Source of the DNA: a virus
IMG/VR virus record: IMGVR_UViG_3300009503_000123
Span: 1-24,267 of that record
Strand: one strand, 5' to 3'
DNA: 24,267 nt
The translations under genes were made by a program, and so were the position numbers. Below the pieces are notes generated by a model. That model was given only the letters and a program-made list of their open reading frames with translations. It had not been told where the DNA came from and searched no databases. This document shows, piece after piece, positions 1-6,734 of the stretch; positions within the stretch are counted from its first letter, which is position 1; each line of letters begins with the position of its first letter.

Positions 1-1125
1 AACGTCGGCGTGGAGGTACACCTGGGCGGTAAAACTGACCTGGCTATGCCCCAGGCGGTCGGCAATCACGCGCCAGTCCGCCCCGGCTTGCCGGAGGAGG
101 CTCGCATGCGTGTGCCGGAGATCGTGGAACCGGATCGGCGGGAGGCCGACGCGCCGGACCGCCCGGGCAAAGGCGCGTTCCACGCCGCGATGGGAGGCTG
201 GCGCCCCGACCGGCGTGGTGATCACCAGGCCGGTGGTCGGCCAGTCGCGGCCGAAGCGGGCCCGTGCCGTCGCTTGGATCTGCTCCTGGTGCGTCAACAC
301 CGCGCGGACCGCCGGATCGAGCCCCACGGGGCGGACGCTCCGGTGCGTCTTGGGCGGCCCAAAGGCTACGGCCGCTCCGCGCCGGCGGACCTGGCGGACC
401 CAGAGGAGGCTCTGGGCCGTGTCGATGTCGGTCCACCGGAGGCCCAGGATCTCGCCCAGCCGGAGACCCGTAAGCAGGGCGAGTGCCCAGGTGGCCCAAT
501 ACCAGTCGTCAGGGGTTGCGGCGAGAAACGTGGCCGCCTGCTCCAGGGTCCACCAGCGATCCACCCGGGGTGCGGGTGCGGGCGGTTCGACGGCCCGGGC
601 GGGATTGGTCGGCACCCAGCCCTGGCGGACGGCCCAGCCGAGGGCCGCGCGGAGGACCCGATAGGCGTTCGCGACCGTACTCGGACTCACCGGCCGGGGG
701 GGCGGCGGGGCGTCCGGTGCGGACGCCGGTCGCCCACGGGGGATCGGCGTCCAGGTCCGCCACGCAGCCAGGGCCTCCTCCACATGGGTGCGCGTCAGGT
801 CGCCGACGGCCACGGGGCCGAGGACCGGCGCAATGAACCGCGTGAGCATGAGCCGATAATTTTCAGTCGTGCTGGGCGACCGTTTGGGCCCCACGGCTTC
901 GGTGATGTACCGCTCGACCACCGTCGCGACACTCTGCCGGGCCGGATCGTCCCGGCGCTGGGCGTCCGCCTCAATCTCGGCCTGGCGCTCCCGCCAGATC
1001 CGGGCGGCCTCCGCCTTGGTGCCCGTTACGACGCGCGTTTCGCGGAGCCGTTTGCCGGTGGCCGGGTCCCGGCCGAGTTCCCACGTGAGGCGCCAGGATC
1101 CGGGCTTGTGGCGGCGGAGGTTCAT
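1..1125 (-). CDS. int: Tyrosine recombinase / phage integrase (C-terminus cut by window edge)
   Basis: Site-specific recombinase expected to integrate and excise the element at att sites. About 375 residues are visible and the frame stays open to the left edge, so only the extreme C-terminus is missing. Residues 1-60 resemble the AP2-like arm-binding domain (GTKAEAARIW). Residues 65-185 form the SAM-like core-binding domain (YRLMLTRFIAPVLG), containing a proline-rich insert near 130-148. The catalytic domain from about 190 has the full set: Arg in TGLRLGE (about 221), a Lys near 258, HDLRHTH (about 333-339), LGHS and the Tyr nucleophile in TAQVYLH. Its ATG overlaps the TGA of the upstream nuclease gene (ATGA), so the two are translationally coupled. 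attP may lie just beyond the left edge. Family assignment is secure; integration site and host are not visible. Confidence 0.95.
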   Translation of the reverse strand, partial: MNLRRHKPGSWRLTWELGRDPATGKRLRETRVVTGTKAEAARIWRERQAEIEADAQRRDDPARQSVATVVERYITEAVGPKRSPSTTENYRLMLTRFIAPVLGPVAVGDLTRTHVEEALAAWRTWTPIPRGRPASAPDAPPPPRPVSPSTVANAYRVLRAALGWAVRQGWVPTNPARAVEPPAPAPRVDRWWTLEQAATFLAATPDDWYWATWALALLTGLRLGEILGLRWTDIDTAQSLLWVRQVRRRGAAVAFGPPKTHRSVRPVGLDPAVRAVLTHQEQIQATARARFGRDWPTTGLVITTPVGAPASHRGVERAFARAVRRVGLPPIRFHDLRHTHASLLRQAGADWRVIADRLGHSQVSFTAQVYLHADV

Positions 1126-1844
1126 GGCGGGTCCACCTCGTCAGGACGGGCCTCCGGGATGAGGGATCCCGTCCGGGCGTCCAGGATGGCGGTCCAGGTG
1201 ATGCGTTGGGTCCCCCCAAAGAGCCAGGACCGGTGCAGGACGGCCTCGCCCGTCAGCCGGTAGACCCACCGGTCCCGCCATCGCCCCAGCCACCCCTCCT
1301 GGATCGCGCAGTGACGCACCTGGTCGGGGGCCGCGCCATACTGGGCGGCGAGCTTGACTGGAACTACCTCGTATGCCTGCCGGTAGAGCGCCTCCGGCTG
1401 TAACAAGTCCGGCGGAATGGGGCGATGCTGGCCCGCCGGCGGGAGGTCTTCCCAGCCCGTTTCCACGGTCTCCGGCACAACGACGGACAACAGGACGGAC
1501 AGGCGCATAGCCATCTCTTGAGCGGCCGTCGTGAAGCCCACGGGGCTCGCGACCACGCCCCAGTTCGCGCCGTAAAAACTCGTCGCGGCGTAGACGGCCT
1601 GGACCGCGTCCACGCCGAGGGGCCGCGCTTCGGCCTTACACTGAACGGCCCAGACGGGTGCGGTATCGTCCGGCCGGTTATAGAGGAGGACATCCGCCCC
1701 AAAATCGTGCGTGGGGGTCAAGCGGGCCGTGTAGCCCCGGAGGGCCGCTAAGGCCGCACAAAACGCCTCGTACCAGCGCCACTGCGTGCCGGGCCAGGGG
1801 GCCGTATGTTCAGGATCCGGCGGGGGCGTGAGCAGATCACTCAT
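1122..1844 (-). CDS. Mrr-family PD-(D/E)XK restriction-endonuclease-like protein
   Basis: 240-residue protein with an N-terminal Mrr_cat-like nuclease fold. Visible signature residues are Glu26 (WYEAF), Asp51 in FGADVLL and the Q-C-K of VQCKAE at 68-70, followed by the conserved stretch that pairs aggregation of substrate-like strands (ATSFYGANWGVVAS). The C-terminal half (about 125-240) has no fold I recognise. Mrr enzymes cut modified DNA, but here the gene lies between repressor and integrase, so superinfection exclusion or an accessory recombination role are both possible inferences. I chose ATG 1844, 17 bases after the repressor stop; an in-frame ATG at 1931 would overlap the repressor by 70 bases. 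No strong ribosome binding site precedes 1844, so translation may be coupled to the repressor. The stop overlaps the integrase start. Confidence 0.82.
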   Translation of the reverse strand: MSDLLTPPPDPEHTAPWPGTQWRWYEAFCAALAALRGYTARLTPTHDFGADVLLYNRPDDTAPVWAVQCKAEARPLGVDAVQAVYAATSFYGANWGVVASPVGFTTAAQEMAMRLSVLLSVVVPETVETGWEDLPPAGQHRPIPPDLLQPEALYRQAYEVVPVKLAAQYGAAPDQVRHCAIQEGWLGRWRDRWVYRLTGEAVLHRSWLFGGTQRITWTAILDARTGSLIPEARPDEVDPP

Positions 1845-1861
1845 CGGATCGCTCAGGGGTC

Positions 1862-2368
1862 TTATCCGACCTGATACTGGCCGCAGTGGGGGCATACGAC
1901 CCGCGCTAAGCCGGACCGATAAATGATCCAAAGGGCCTTATGGGGCCCAGGATCATCCCGGAGGGGACATGCAAAGGGTAAGGCTGTGATGACTTCTTCG
2001 TGATCTGAGCTCCGCCGCCATTCGTGGGTCGATACCCATTGCCTCAGCTTTAACCGGTCCGGTATGGGATTGGTAGTATCTTCCCCCAGTAACCATGCCT
2101 TGCTGATCCCTAGCCGGTGCGAAATCGTCGCCATCATGGCGGTGCTTGGGAGACTCCGGGCGTTTTCCCACTGTTCGACGGCCTGAATACTCACCCCGAC
2201 AAGACGGGCTATGTCCCGCCGACTCAGACCACGGTCCTCACGATACTCCCGCAGGCGCCCTCCCACTACCCGCTTCAGGTCCTCCATGATCTCAGAATCC
2301 CCGTCGCTGCGGCGCGGGTCAGGTGCTGCGCCAGTTTTCTCTGCGCGTTTCGTCTCTCTACTAACCAT
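1862..2368 (-). CDS. XRE/cI-like phage repressor with C-terminal zinc-ribbon-like tail
   Basis: 168-residue DNA-binding protein. Residues about 33-92 form a classic HTH_3 domain (LREYREDRGLSRRDIARLVGVS, then AVEQWENARSLPS and LGISKAWLL). It is transcribed away from the Cro-side gene at 2511, across a short divergent region with a promoter and inverted repeat, which fits a lysogeny repressor. Start ATG 2368 is chosen because GGAGGTGA lies about 8 bases upstream; the reading frame extends further to 2410 without a comparable site. The C-terminal part lacks the S24/LexA Ser-Lys autoprotease signature and ends with CPHCGQ, a single zinc-knuckle-like pair. Induction by RecA-stimulated self-cleavage is therefore not suggested by the sequence. 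The first 27 residues are charged and probably disordered. Confidence 0.85.
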   Translation of the reverse strand: MVSRETKRAEKTGAAPDPRRSDGDSEIMEDLKRVVGGRLREYREDRGLSRRDIARLVGVSIQAVEQWENARSLPSTAMMATISHRLGISKAWLLGEDTTNPIPDRLKLRQWVSTHEWRRSSDHEEVITALPFACPLRDDPGPHKALWIIYRSGLARVVCPHCGQYQVG

Positions 2369-2437
2369 CACGATCCTCACCTCCTCAGGCTGGCCTCTCT
2401 CATTCAACACCGAGTAAGCGAGCCATGCAACTCACTG

Positions 2438-2467
2438 TTGACATGTGGGTGCAAGCAGATCTAGCAT
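2438..2467 (+). promoter_or_regulatory. Probable rightward early promoter (PR-like)
   Basis: TTGACA at 2438-2443 is a perfect sigma-A -35 box. After an 18-base spacer, TAGCAT at 2462-2467 matches four of six -10 positions. The first rightward gene starts at 2511 with AGGAGG at 2498-2503. This would drive the long early operon. For the opposite strand the best candidate I see is a weak TTGCAT-N17-TTGAAT between about 2433 and 2405; I have little confidence in that one. Confidence 0.65.
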
Positions 2468-2485
2468 GTGAGCAAGTCGTGCTAG
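2441..2485. promoter_or_regulatory. Probable repressor operator: inverted repeat over the -10 box
   Basis: CTAGCA at 2461-2466 is the exact reverse complement of TGCTAG at 2480-2485 (centre-to-centre 19 bases, about two helix turns). The left arm covers the -10 box of the rightward promoter. A partial direct repeat, CATGTG(G/A)G followed by CAAG, occurs at 2442-2455 and 2466-2477. Position and symmetry fit binding by an HTH dimer, either the leftward repressor or the rightward HTH protein. Confidence 0.5.
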
Positions 2486-2510
2486 TAATTCCTGCGTAGG
2501 AGGCTAGCTC

Positions 2511-2774
2511 ATGGCGGAGAAGGGGCGGAAGTACCGTCGCGTAGCCGACATTGAATCCGAGTACGGCAAGCGCATCGACCAGGTGCTCTGGGAACTGTAC
2601 TACGCCCGACAGCTAACCCAGAAAGAAATTGCAGCAGAGCTAGGGCTGGATAGGACATCAATCATCCGCCTCATGAAGCGCCACGGAGTTCCGACGCGAC
2701 GCCCGACGTGGGTTTACGTCCAGGACGGGTCCCACAACAAGCCGGTCTTGATCCCCAAGTGGAGGAATCAGTAA
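2511..2774 (+). CDS. Small HTH protein, first rightward gene (Cro-position regulator)
   Basis: 87-residue basic protein. Residues about 24-58 contain a helix-turn-helix of the sigma-region-4/resolvase type (LTQKEIAAELGLDRTSIIRLMKRHGVPTR); the N-terminus is charged and the C-terminus is short and without a clear domain. It has an excellent AGGAGG seven bases before ATG 2511 and sits directly behind the divergent promoter, the position of Cro in lambdoid phages. Its fold differs from the XRE repressor opposite it, so it need not bind the same operator. The stop TAA overlaps the next ATG (TAATG), giving coupled translation. Function as an early regulator is inferred from position plus the HTH. 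Confidence 0.75.
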   Translation: MAEKGRKYRRVADIESEYGKRIDQVLWELYYARQLTQKEIAAELGLDRTSIIRLMKRHGVPTRRPTWVYVQDGSHNKPVLIPKWRNQ

Positions 2775-2983
2775 TGCCCATCATGAGCCTGCGGGCCTTT
2801 GCCCGGACCAACCACCTCGACCCCACAACGGTCCGCCGTTGGATCGCCCAAGGCATGCCCGCCCTGCGGGACGGGAACCGCTGGCGGATTCCGGCCACGG
2901 AGGCGGAAGCGTGGCTCGCCGCGCAGGCGCAGGCCCAGCGGGCGGGGTTGCCGTCCCCATCTCAGGAGGTGATCAGCCGATGA
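2774..2983 (+). CDS. MerR/excisionase-like small DNA-binding protein
   Basis: 69 residues, nearly all one winged-helix-type DNA-binding domain: MSLRAFARTNHLDPTTVRR, WIAQGMPALRDGNRWRIP, then EAEAWLAA. The 'helix - TVRRWI - G - P - R.GNRWRIP' order is typical of excisionase/AlpA/MerR-like HTH proteins that bend DNA or guide excision. In a phage early region an excisionase or early regulator role is likely, but the partner is unknown. ATG 2774 is favoured by GGAGG at 2761-2765 and by its one-base overlap with the preceding stop. A Gln/Ala-rich tail follows the domain. The stop overlaps the next start (ATGA). Confidence 0.8.
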   Translation: MPIMSLRAFARTNHLDPTTVRRWIAQGMPALRDGNRWRIPATEAEAWLAAQAQAQRAGLPSPSQEVISR

Positions 2984-3267
2984 CGATACCGTTTTCGCCC
3001 CACAAGTGGACATTCCGGGCGCAGGGGATGCCCGATGAGATCCGGGATCGGTTTCACGCCCATCGGCGCGTGTACTGGCACCGGACGGCCGATCCGGGGG
3101 AGGAAGGGGCCATCCACCACGTCGTGGGGCACGCGCTGGCCCAGATGGATCCCACGCGCACCTACGTCGTGGAGCTCATGGAGACGGACAGCGCCCCCGA
3201 CACATGGAACTTGACGCTGTGGATTTGGGCCGTGGATCGGGCCCCGGCGTCGCAGGAGGGATCCTGA
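2980..3267 (+). CDS. Hypothetical phage protein, 95 aa
   Basis: I do not recognise a family. The protein is soluble, His- and Trp-rich (HKWTFRAQGMPDEIRDRFHAHRRVYWHR) with an alternating strand-like C-terminal half (TYVVELMETD, WNLTLWIWAV). The start at 2980 is well supported: AGGAGGTGA lies 7-15 bases upstream and the ATG overlaps the previous TGA. A longer in-frame extension to 2839 runs over the preceding gene and is unlikely. It lies between two DNA-binding regulators in the early operon and is probably co-expressed with them. Confidence 0.7.
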   Translation: MTIPFSPHKWTFRAQGMPDEIRDRFHAHRRVYWHRTADPGEEGAIHHVVGHALAQMDPTRTYVVELMETDSAPDTWNLTLWIWAVDRAPASQEGS

Positions 3268-3268
3268 G

Positions 3269-3568
3269 ATGCCCTCCCCTGGTGCGGCTCACCTCGCGGC
3301 TCAGGCCCGGGCCCCCCACCTGATGGACGACCTGGGGCGGGTGGTCATCCCCGTCACGATCCGGCGACAACTCGGCTGGTCCGCCGACACGGCTCTGGTG
3401 ATTCGGCGCGACGGATCCCGCGTGGTGATTGAGCGATGGTCGGGGACCTGCGTGTTTTGTGGGGCCAACAGCGACGCCGAGCGGAACGTGTTGGGGCAGA
3501 CGGTCTGTGCGGCCTGCCGCGCGACGCTGCGGCAGGTGCTGGCGGAAGGGGGATCGACGCATGGATAG
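3269..3568 (+). CDS. AbrB/SpoVT-family transcription regulator with zinc ribbon
   Basis: 99 residues. After an Ala-rich leader, residues 19-57 are a swapped-hairpin AbrB domain (MDDLGRVVIPVTIRRQLGW, then LVIRRDGSRVVIERW). Residues 61-83 carry two Cys pairs, CVFC and CAAC, forming the zinc ribbon found in full-length AbrB/SpoVT-like regulators of Bacillota. Such proteins are dimeric or tetrameric transition-state DNA binders. An internal Met19 matches the usual family start, but AGGAGGG at 3254-3260 correctly positions ATG 3269, so the extra 18 residues are probably real. It may modulate host or phage early transcription. Family assignment is strong; targets are unknown. Confidence 0.88.
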   Translation: MPSPGAAHLAAQARAPHLMDDLGRVVIPVTIRRQLGWSADTALVIRRDGSRVVIERWSGTCVFCGANSDAERNVLGQTVCAACRATLRQVLAEGGSTHG

Positions 3569-3734
3569 GCACCGCGACACCTGTCCCAAGTGCGGCGCTT
3601 CGGCGATCCAGGTGCGGTATCAACGGAACGGGATGCAAGAATGGTTGGATATCCGCTGCGGGCGGTGTGGCTACGTAGGGACCCGGCCCGTCGGCCGGTC
3701 GTGGCCGCAAGGCCCGTGGAGGTCGCTCTCGTAG
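3561..3734 (+). CDS. Small zinc-ribbon protein, 57 aa
   Basis: Two Cys pairs, CPKCG near residue 8 and CGRCG near residue 33, make a compact single zinc ribbon with basic flanks (RPVGRSWPQ). It overlaps the end of the AbrB-like gene by eight bases and has GAAGGGGG upstream of ATG 3561. Comparable one-ribbon proteins in phages can bind nucleic acid or host RNA polymerase, but nothing here fixes a role. It is one of many small Cys-pair proteins in this operon. Confidence 0.72.
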   Translation: MDRHRDTCPKCGASAIQVRYQRNGMQEWLDIRCGRCGYVGTRPVGRSWPQGPWRSLS

Positions 3735-3752
3735 GCTCGTCGGCAAACAGCG

Positions 3753-3779
3753 ACCCCGCCGGGGCTCGGACGGCGGGGT
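3753..3779 (+). promoter_or_regulatory. Perfect 9-bp GC hairpin in the leader of the exonuclease gene
   Basis: ACCCCGCCG (3753-3761) pairs exactly with CGGCGGGGT (3771-3779) over a nine-base loop. It lies in the 72-base gap between the zinc-ribbon gene and the exonuclease start, one of the few intergenic gaps in the operon. No T-run follows, so it is not a standard intrinsic terminator; an RNA-stability, attenuation or processing element is possible. Confidence 0.5.
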
Positions 3780-3806
3780 GGCGAAGTCGGCAGGAGGTGC
3801 TTGCCT

Positions 3807-4763
3807 ATGACTTCTACCAGCAGTGTAACACCGATGATCGACCGGACGCAATATCTAGGGGGATCGGACGCGGCCGCCATTGCGGGCGTGGATCCGTACA
3901 AGAGTGCCTATAGCGTGTGGCTCGAAAAGACGGGGCAAAAACCCGTCGCCGTGGAGCCGCCTAGTGAGGCGGCCCGGTGGGGTCAACTATTGGAAGACCT
4001 CGTGGCCCGGGAATTCAGCCGGCAAACCGGCAAAAAGGTCCGCCGCACGACGGCCCGGCTCACCCACCCCCAGTACCCGTACATTGCGGGCCATATCGAC
4101 CGGTGGGTCCTGGGCGAGGGCCGGCCCGTGATCCTCGAGTGTAAGACGACGGGCGAGCGGCACGCCGGGGAATGGGCGGACGACCGCGTGCCGGAGCCGT
4201 ATCTGGTGCAGGTCCACCACTACCTTGCCATCACCGGCGCGTCCCATGCCTATGTCGCGGCGCTGATTGGGGGCCAAAAATTCGTCTGGCGCCGCGTGGA
4301 ACGGGATCCGCAATTGATTGAGCACCTGATCGCCTTGGAGACCACGTTCTGGGAGCAATTTGTCGTCCCCCAGACGCCGCCGCCGGTGGATGGGCACCCC
4401 GCCACGTGGGCGGCGCTCCGGAGCTTGTATCCCACGCACACGCCGGGCGCGGTCTATGACCTGCCGGAGGACCTGGGGAGCGCCCTCCTGCGCCGCTACA
4501 CCACGGCGCGGGCGCAGCGCGATGCGGCGGAAGCCGTGATGCAACAGTGCGTGGCGGAACTCCAGGCGCTGGCCCAGGACGCGGAAACCATTGTCTATCG
4601 CGGCCAGCGGATCGCGACGTGGCGGACCCAGACGCGCCGGACCCTGGACACGGAGGCCCTGCGCCGGGACCACCCCGACTGGGTGGAGCCCTACACGCGC
4701 GTCGTCACCCAGCGGCCGTGGCTGTGGGTCGGCCCCATGCGGGCCGCGAAGGAGGGACAGTAA
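3807..4763 (+). CDS. YqaJ-family viral recombinase exonuclease (lambda Exo-like)
   Basis: 318-residue PD-(D/E)XK exonuclease predicted to resect double-stranded ends so that the neighbouring RecT can anneal single strands. Motifs: GGSDAAAI with a following GVDPYKSAYSVW (18-38), GQLLEDLVAREF with Glu63, AGHIDRW with Asp98, and the catalytic ECKTT with Glu111 and Lys113. A QVHHYLAITG helix follows, as in the family. Length is typical. ATG 3807 lies about nine bases from AGGAGGT; the in-frame TTG at 3801 is too close to it. The gene is immediately followed by recT, a standard phage two-component recombination pair. Confidence 0.93.
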   Translation: MTSTSSVTPMIDRTQYLGGSDAAAIAGVDPYKSAYSVWLEKTGQKPVAVEPPSEAARWGQLLEDLVAREFSRQTGKKVRRTTARLTHPQYPYIAGHIDRWVLGEGRPVILECKTTGERHAGEWADDRVPEPYLVQVHHYLAITGASHAYVAALIGGQKFVWRRVERDPQLIEHLIALETTFWEQFVVPQTPPPVDGHPATWAALRSLYPTHTPGAVYDLPEDLGSALLRRYTTARAQRDAAEAVMQQCVAELQALAQDAETIVYRGQRIATWRTQTRRTLDTEALRRDHPDWVEPYTRVVTQRPWLWVGPMRAAKEGQ

Positions 4764-4765
4764 CC

Positions 4766-5902
4766 ATGGCACGAGGCACGCAGGCCCAAACCCAGGCCCT
4801 AGCCCAGCAGTTGCAGACGCGGGCCGCAGCGACCCCAGCCGGGGGCGGCCGGGGACGGACGGTGGCTGACCTGCTCCTCGCGGAGCGGGACCGGATCGCG
4901 GCCGTGCTGCCCAAAACCTTGACGCCCGAACGGTTGATCGCCGTCATGGTGTCGAGTCTCCGCACGACGCCCAAACTGGCCGAGTGTTCGCCCGAATCCC
5001 TCATCAGCAGTCTGCATTATTGTGCCGGATTGGGTCTCATGCCCGGACCGCTGGGGCACGTGTACCTCATCCCCTTCTGGAACAGCCAGCGGAAAGTCTA
5101 TGAGGCGCAGGCGGTGATCGGCTATCGGGGCCTGCTGGAACTCATCCGGCGGGGTAGTAGCATCCGCCTAGTCGCGGCCCACCCGGTCTGGCCGCAGGAT
5201 GTGTTCGAGGTCGATTTGGGGAGCCGGCCACAGGTGACGCACCGGCCGGCATTCGCAGCCCGGCAGGGCGAGCCGCACCTGTTTTACGCCCTCGCCGCCT
5301 GGGATCAGGAGACATGGGACATCGAGGTCATGACCCGCGCCGAGGTCGACGCGATTCGCGCCCGGAGCCGCGCCAAGGACAGCGGGCCGTGGGTGAGCGA
5401 CTACAACGAAATGGCCCGCAAGACCGTCCTGCGCCGGCTGGCGAAGCGCCTGCCGCTCGCCTGGGAAGCGGCGGTCGCGATTGGCGAAGAGGAAGCGCGG
5501 GAGTACGGCGACGAGACCGCGCAGCGGGCGTGGCAGGCCTTGGCCCCGGACGCGGGGCCCACTGTCGTGGACGTCCCTGCGCCGGCACCGGCGTCCGAAT
5601 CGGCCGCCGCACCCGCACCGGCAGCGCCCCCGGCGGACCCCCCGGCGGAGACCCGCGCATCAGATCCGGTCGCCGAGGCCAGCGCACCGCCCTGGTGGGG
5701 TGAGTATCAGGATTTGAGGACCCACCTAGGCGAGCAGAGTGCCGCGTACATCGTGAAGTCCGCGTTGGGGATCGCGCGGGGCGGGGCCGATCCCCGGACA
5801 TGGACGCCCGACGAGGCCGAGAAGGCCCTAACCGCGCTCCGGAAGACCTGGGCGGCGCGGCAGCGGGCCGAGGCGGCTGAAGGCGGTGAGGCCCGTGCCT
5901 GA
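4766..5902 (+). CDS. recT: RecT-family single-strand annealing protein
   Basis: 378 residues. The RecT core spans about 35-270: TVADLLLAERDRIAAVLPK, LTPERLIAVMVSSLRTTPKLAECSP, SLISSLHYCAGLGLMPG, then IPFWN...EAQAVIGYRGLLELIRRG and the C-terminal WVSDYNEMARKTVLRRLAKRLP. This order is diagnostic. An Ala/Pro-rich linker (about 275-310) leads to a C-terminal region of about 65 residues absent from minimal RecT, ending in a charged helix. It starts two bases after the exonuclease stop with GAAGGAGGG upstream. It promotes annealing of strands generated by the YqaJ-type nuclease, for recombination-dependent replication or repair. Confidence 0.93.
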   Translation: MARGTQAQTQALAQQLQTRAAATPAGGGRGRTVADLLLAERDRIAAVLPKTLTPERLIAVMVSSLRTTPKLAECSPESLISSLHYCAGLGLMPGPLGHVYLIPFWNSQRKVYEAQAVIGYRGLLELIRRGSSIRLVAAHPVWPQDVFEVDLGSRPQVTHRPAFAARQGEPHLFYALAAWDQETWDIEVMTRAEVDAIRARSRAKDSGPWVSDYNEMARKTVLRRLAKRLPLAWEAAVAIGEEEAREYGDETAQRAWQALAPDAGPTVVDVPAPAPASESAAAPAPAAPPADPPAETRASDPVAEASAPPWWGEYQDLRTHLGEQSAAYIVKSALGIARGGADPRTWTPDEAEKALTALRKTWAARQRAEAAEGGEARA

Positions 5903-6119
5903 GGCGATCTATGGCGTCCCCTTGAGCCCCGGCCACCCGCATTGGCCTGCGCTGCGGGCCGGCATGGCGTCCGCTCACACTGATGTTGTGCAACGCGGCG
6001 GGCGGCCGGTGGCTCTGGTGTTGGCCCCGCGCGATGCGTGGTGGCTGCTGGGCTATGCCTGGGCGTCCCGCACGCCGGTGCACCTCGTGGAACTCGTGTT
6101 GGAGGCGACGGAGCCATGA
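5895..6119 (+). CDS. Hypothetical protein, 74 aa
   Basis: Unrecognised small protein overlapping the end of recT by eight bases. GTG 5895 is favoured because GAAGGCGG lies about eight bases upstream; GTG 5886 is an alternative. It has a strand-helix pattern: ALRAGMASAHTDVVQRGGRPVALVLAPRDAWWLLGYAWAS, then a short amphipathic end. The 'QRGGRPVALVLAP' stretch resembles a small regulatory or antitoxin-like fold, but I cannot name one. The stop overlaps the next start (ATGA). Confidence 0.6.
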   Translation: MPEAIYGVPLSPGHPHWPALRAGMASAHTDVVQRGGRPVALVLAPRDAWWLLGYAWASRTPVHLVELVLEATEP

Positions 6120-6337
6120 CCGTGTGGCATTGGCTGGCCTCCGTCTGTCTGGGGCTCTGGATGGCGCTGCTGGTGGCCTTTCTGGGCTGGACCGTCGCGA
6201 CGGGCGGCCCGCCGCCCGGCGTGCCGATGCACTCGGACACGATGCCATGGCCGATCCGTCTCTGGCTGGGCTTCGGCCTCCTCGGATTCCTGAGTATGGG
6301 CGCTGCGACCTGGGCGGATAAGCGGCGGGGGTGGTGA
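6116..6337 (+). CDS. Small inner-membrane protein with two transmembrane segments
   Basis: 73 residues with hydrophobic helices at about 6-27 (WLASVCLGLWMALLVAFLGW) and 48-65 (LWLGFGLLGFLSMGAATW), joined by a Gly/Pro-rich loop and followed by a basic end (DKRRGW) that should stay in the cytoplasm. Its ATG overlaps the previous stop and its stop overlaps the start of another tiny membrane protein. No family recognised. Small phage membrane proteins often act in superinfection exclusion or host takeover; that is inference only. Confidence 0.68.
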   Translation: MTVWHWLASVCLGLWMALLVAFLGWTVATGGPPPGVPMHSDTMPWPIRLWLGFGLLGFLSMGAATWADKRRGW

Positions 6338-6483
6338 TGATGCGGCGCGTGCGCGTGCGGCCCTGCTCCCCGCTCTGGTGGGCCGGGCGGATCCTGGCGG
6401 GAGGCGCCACGGTTGGGTTCCTCTGGTTCGCGACGGTCGTGTTCTTGGAACTCGGCGCGGTCCTGGGAAGGGGGCAACCGTAA
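6337..6483 (+). CDS. Tiny single-pass membrane protein, 48 aa
   Basis: Reads MMRRVRVRPC, then one hydrophobic segment (LAGGATVGFLWFATVVFLEL, about 20-39), then a short polar end. The strongly basic N-terminus predicts an N-in topology. ATG 6337 overlaps the previous TGA by one base and the stop TAA overlaps the next ATG, so it sits in an unbroken coupled string, which is the main support for it being a real gene despite its size. Confidence 0.58.
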   Translation: MMRRVRVRPCSPLWWAGRILAGGATVGFLWFATVVFLELGAVLGRGQP

Positions 6484-6734
6484 TGGCGGCCGTCTATGCG
6501 CGACCCCCGCAGCGTCGCCTTCTGCCGGGTAGTGAGTGCGTCGCGGTGACGGTGTGGATCTGCGCGGTCTGCGGCTGGGCCATGGCGATCCGCCCCACCC
6601 AGTCGGTGCGCGAGGTCACGCTGCGCCGGATCTTGCACTACACGCTCGCGCACCGGGTCACCGCCGCCGAGGGCGTGCCGGGGCGGACGGTCGGCTGGTG
6701 CTGTATCCGGTCGCCGCGGGGGAGGGTGTCGTGA
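6483..6734 (+). CDS. Hypothetical Cys-rich protein, 83 aa
   Basis: Starts at the ATG overlapping the previous stop, with GGAAGGGGG nine bases upstream. It contains CAVCGWAM near residue 28 and a lone CC near residue 74, with His residues between (LHYTLAHR), which could form a C-C-H-C metal site. The middle (SVREVTLRRILHYTLAHRV) is probably helical. No family recognised. Its stop overlaps the next start (ATGA). Confidence 0.62.
   Translation: MAAVYARPPQRRLLPGSECVAVTVWICAVCGWAMAIRPTQSVREVTLRRILHYTLAHRVTAAEGVPGRTVGWCCIRSPRGRVS

Noticed and set aside
10-1263. 417-codon plus-strand open frame over the integrase region
   Set aside because: It is an antisense shadow in GC-rich DNA; the minus strand carries a full tyrosine recombinase with all catalytic residues.
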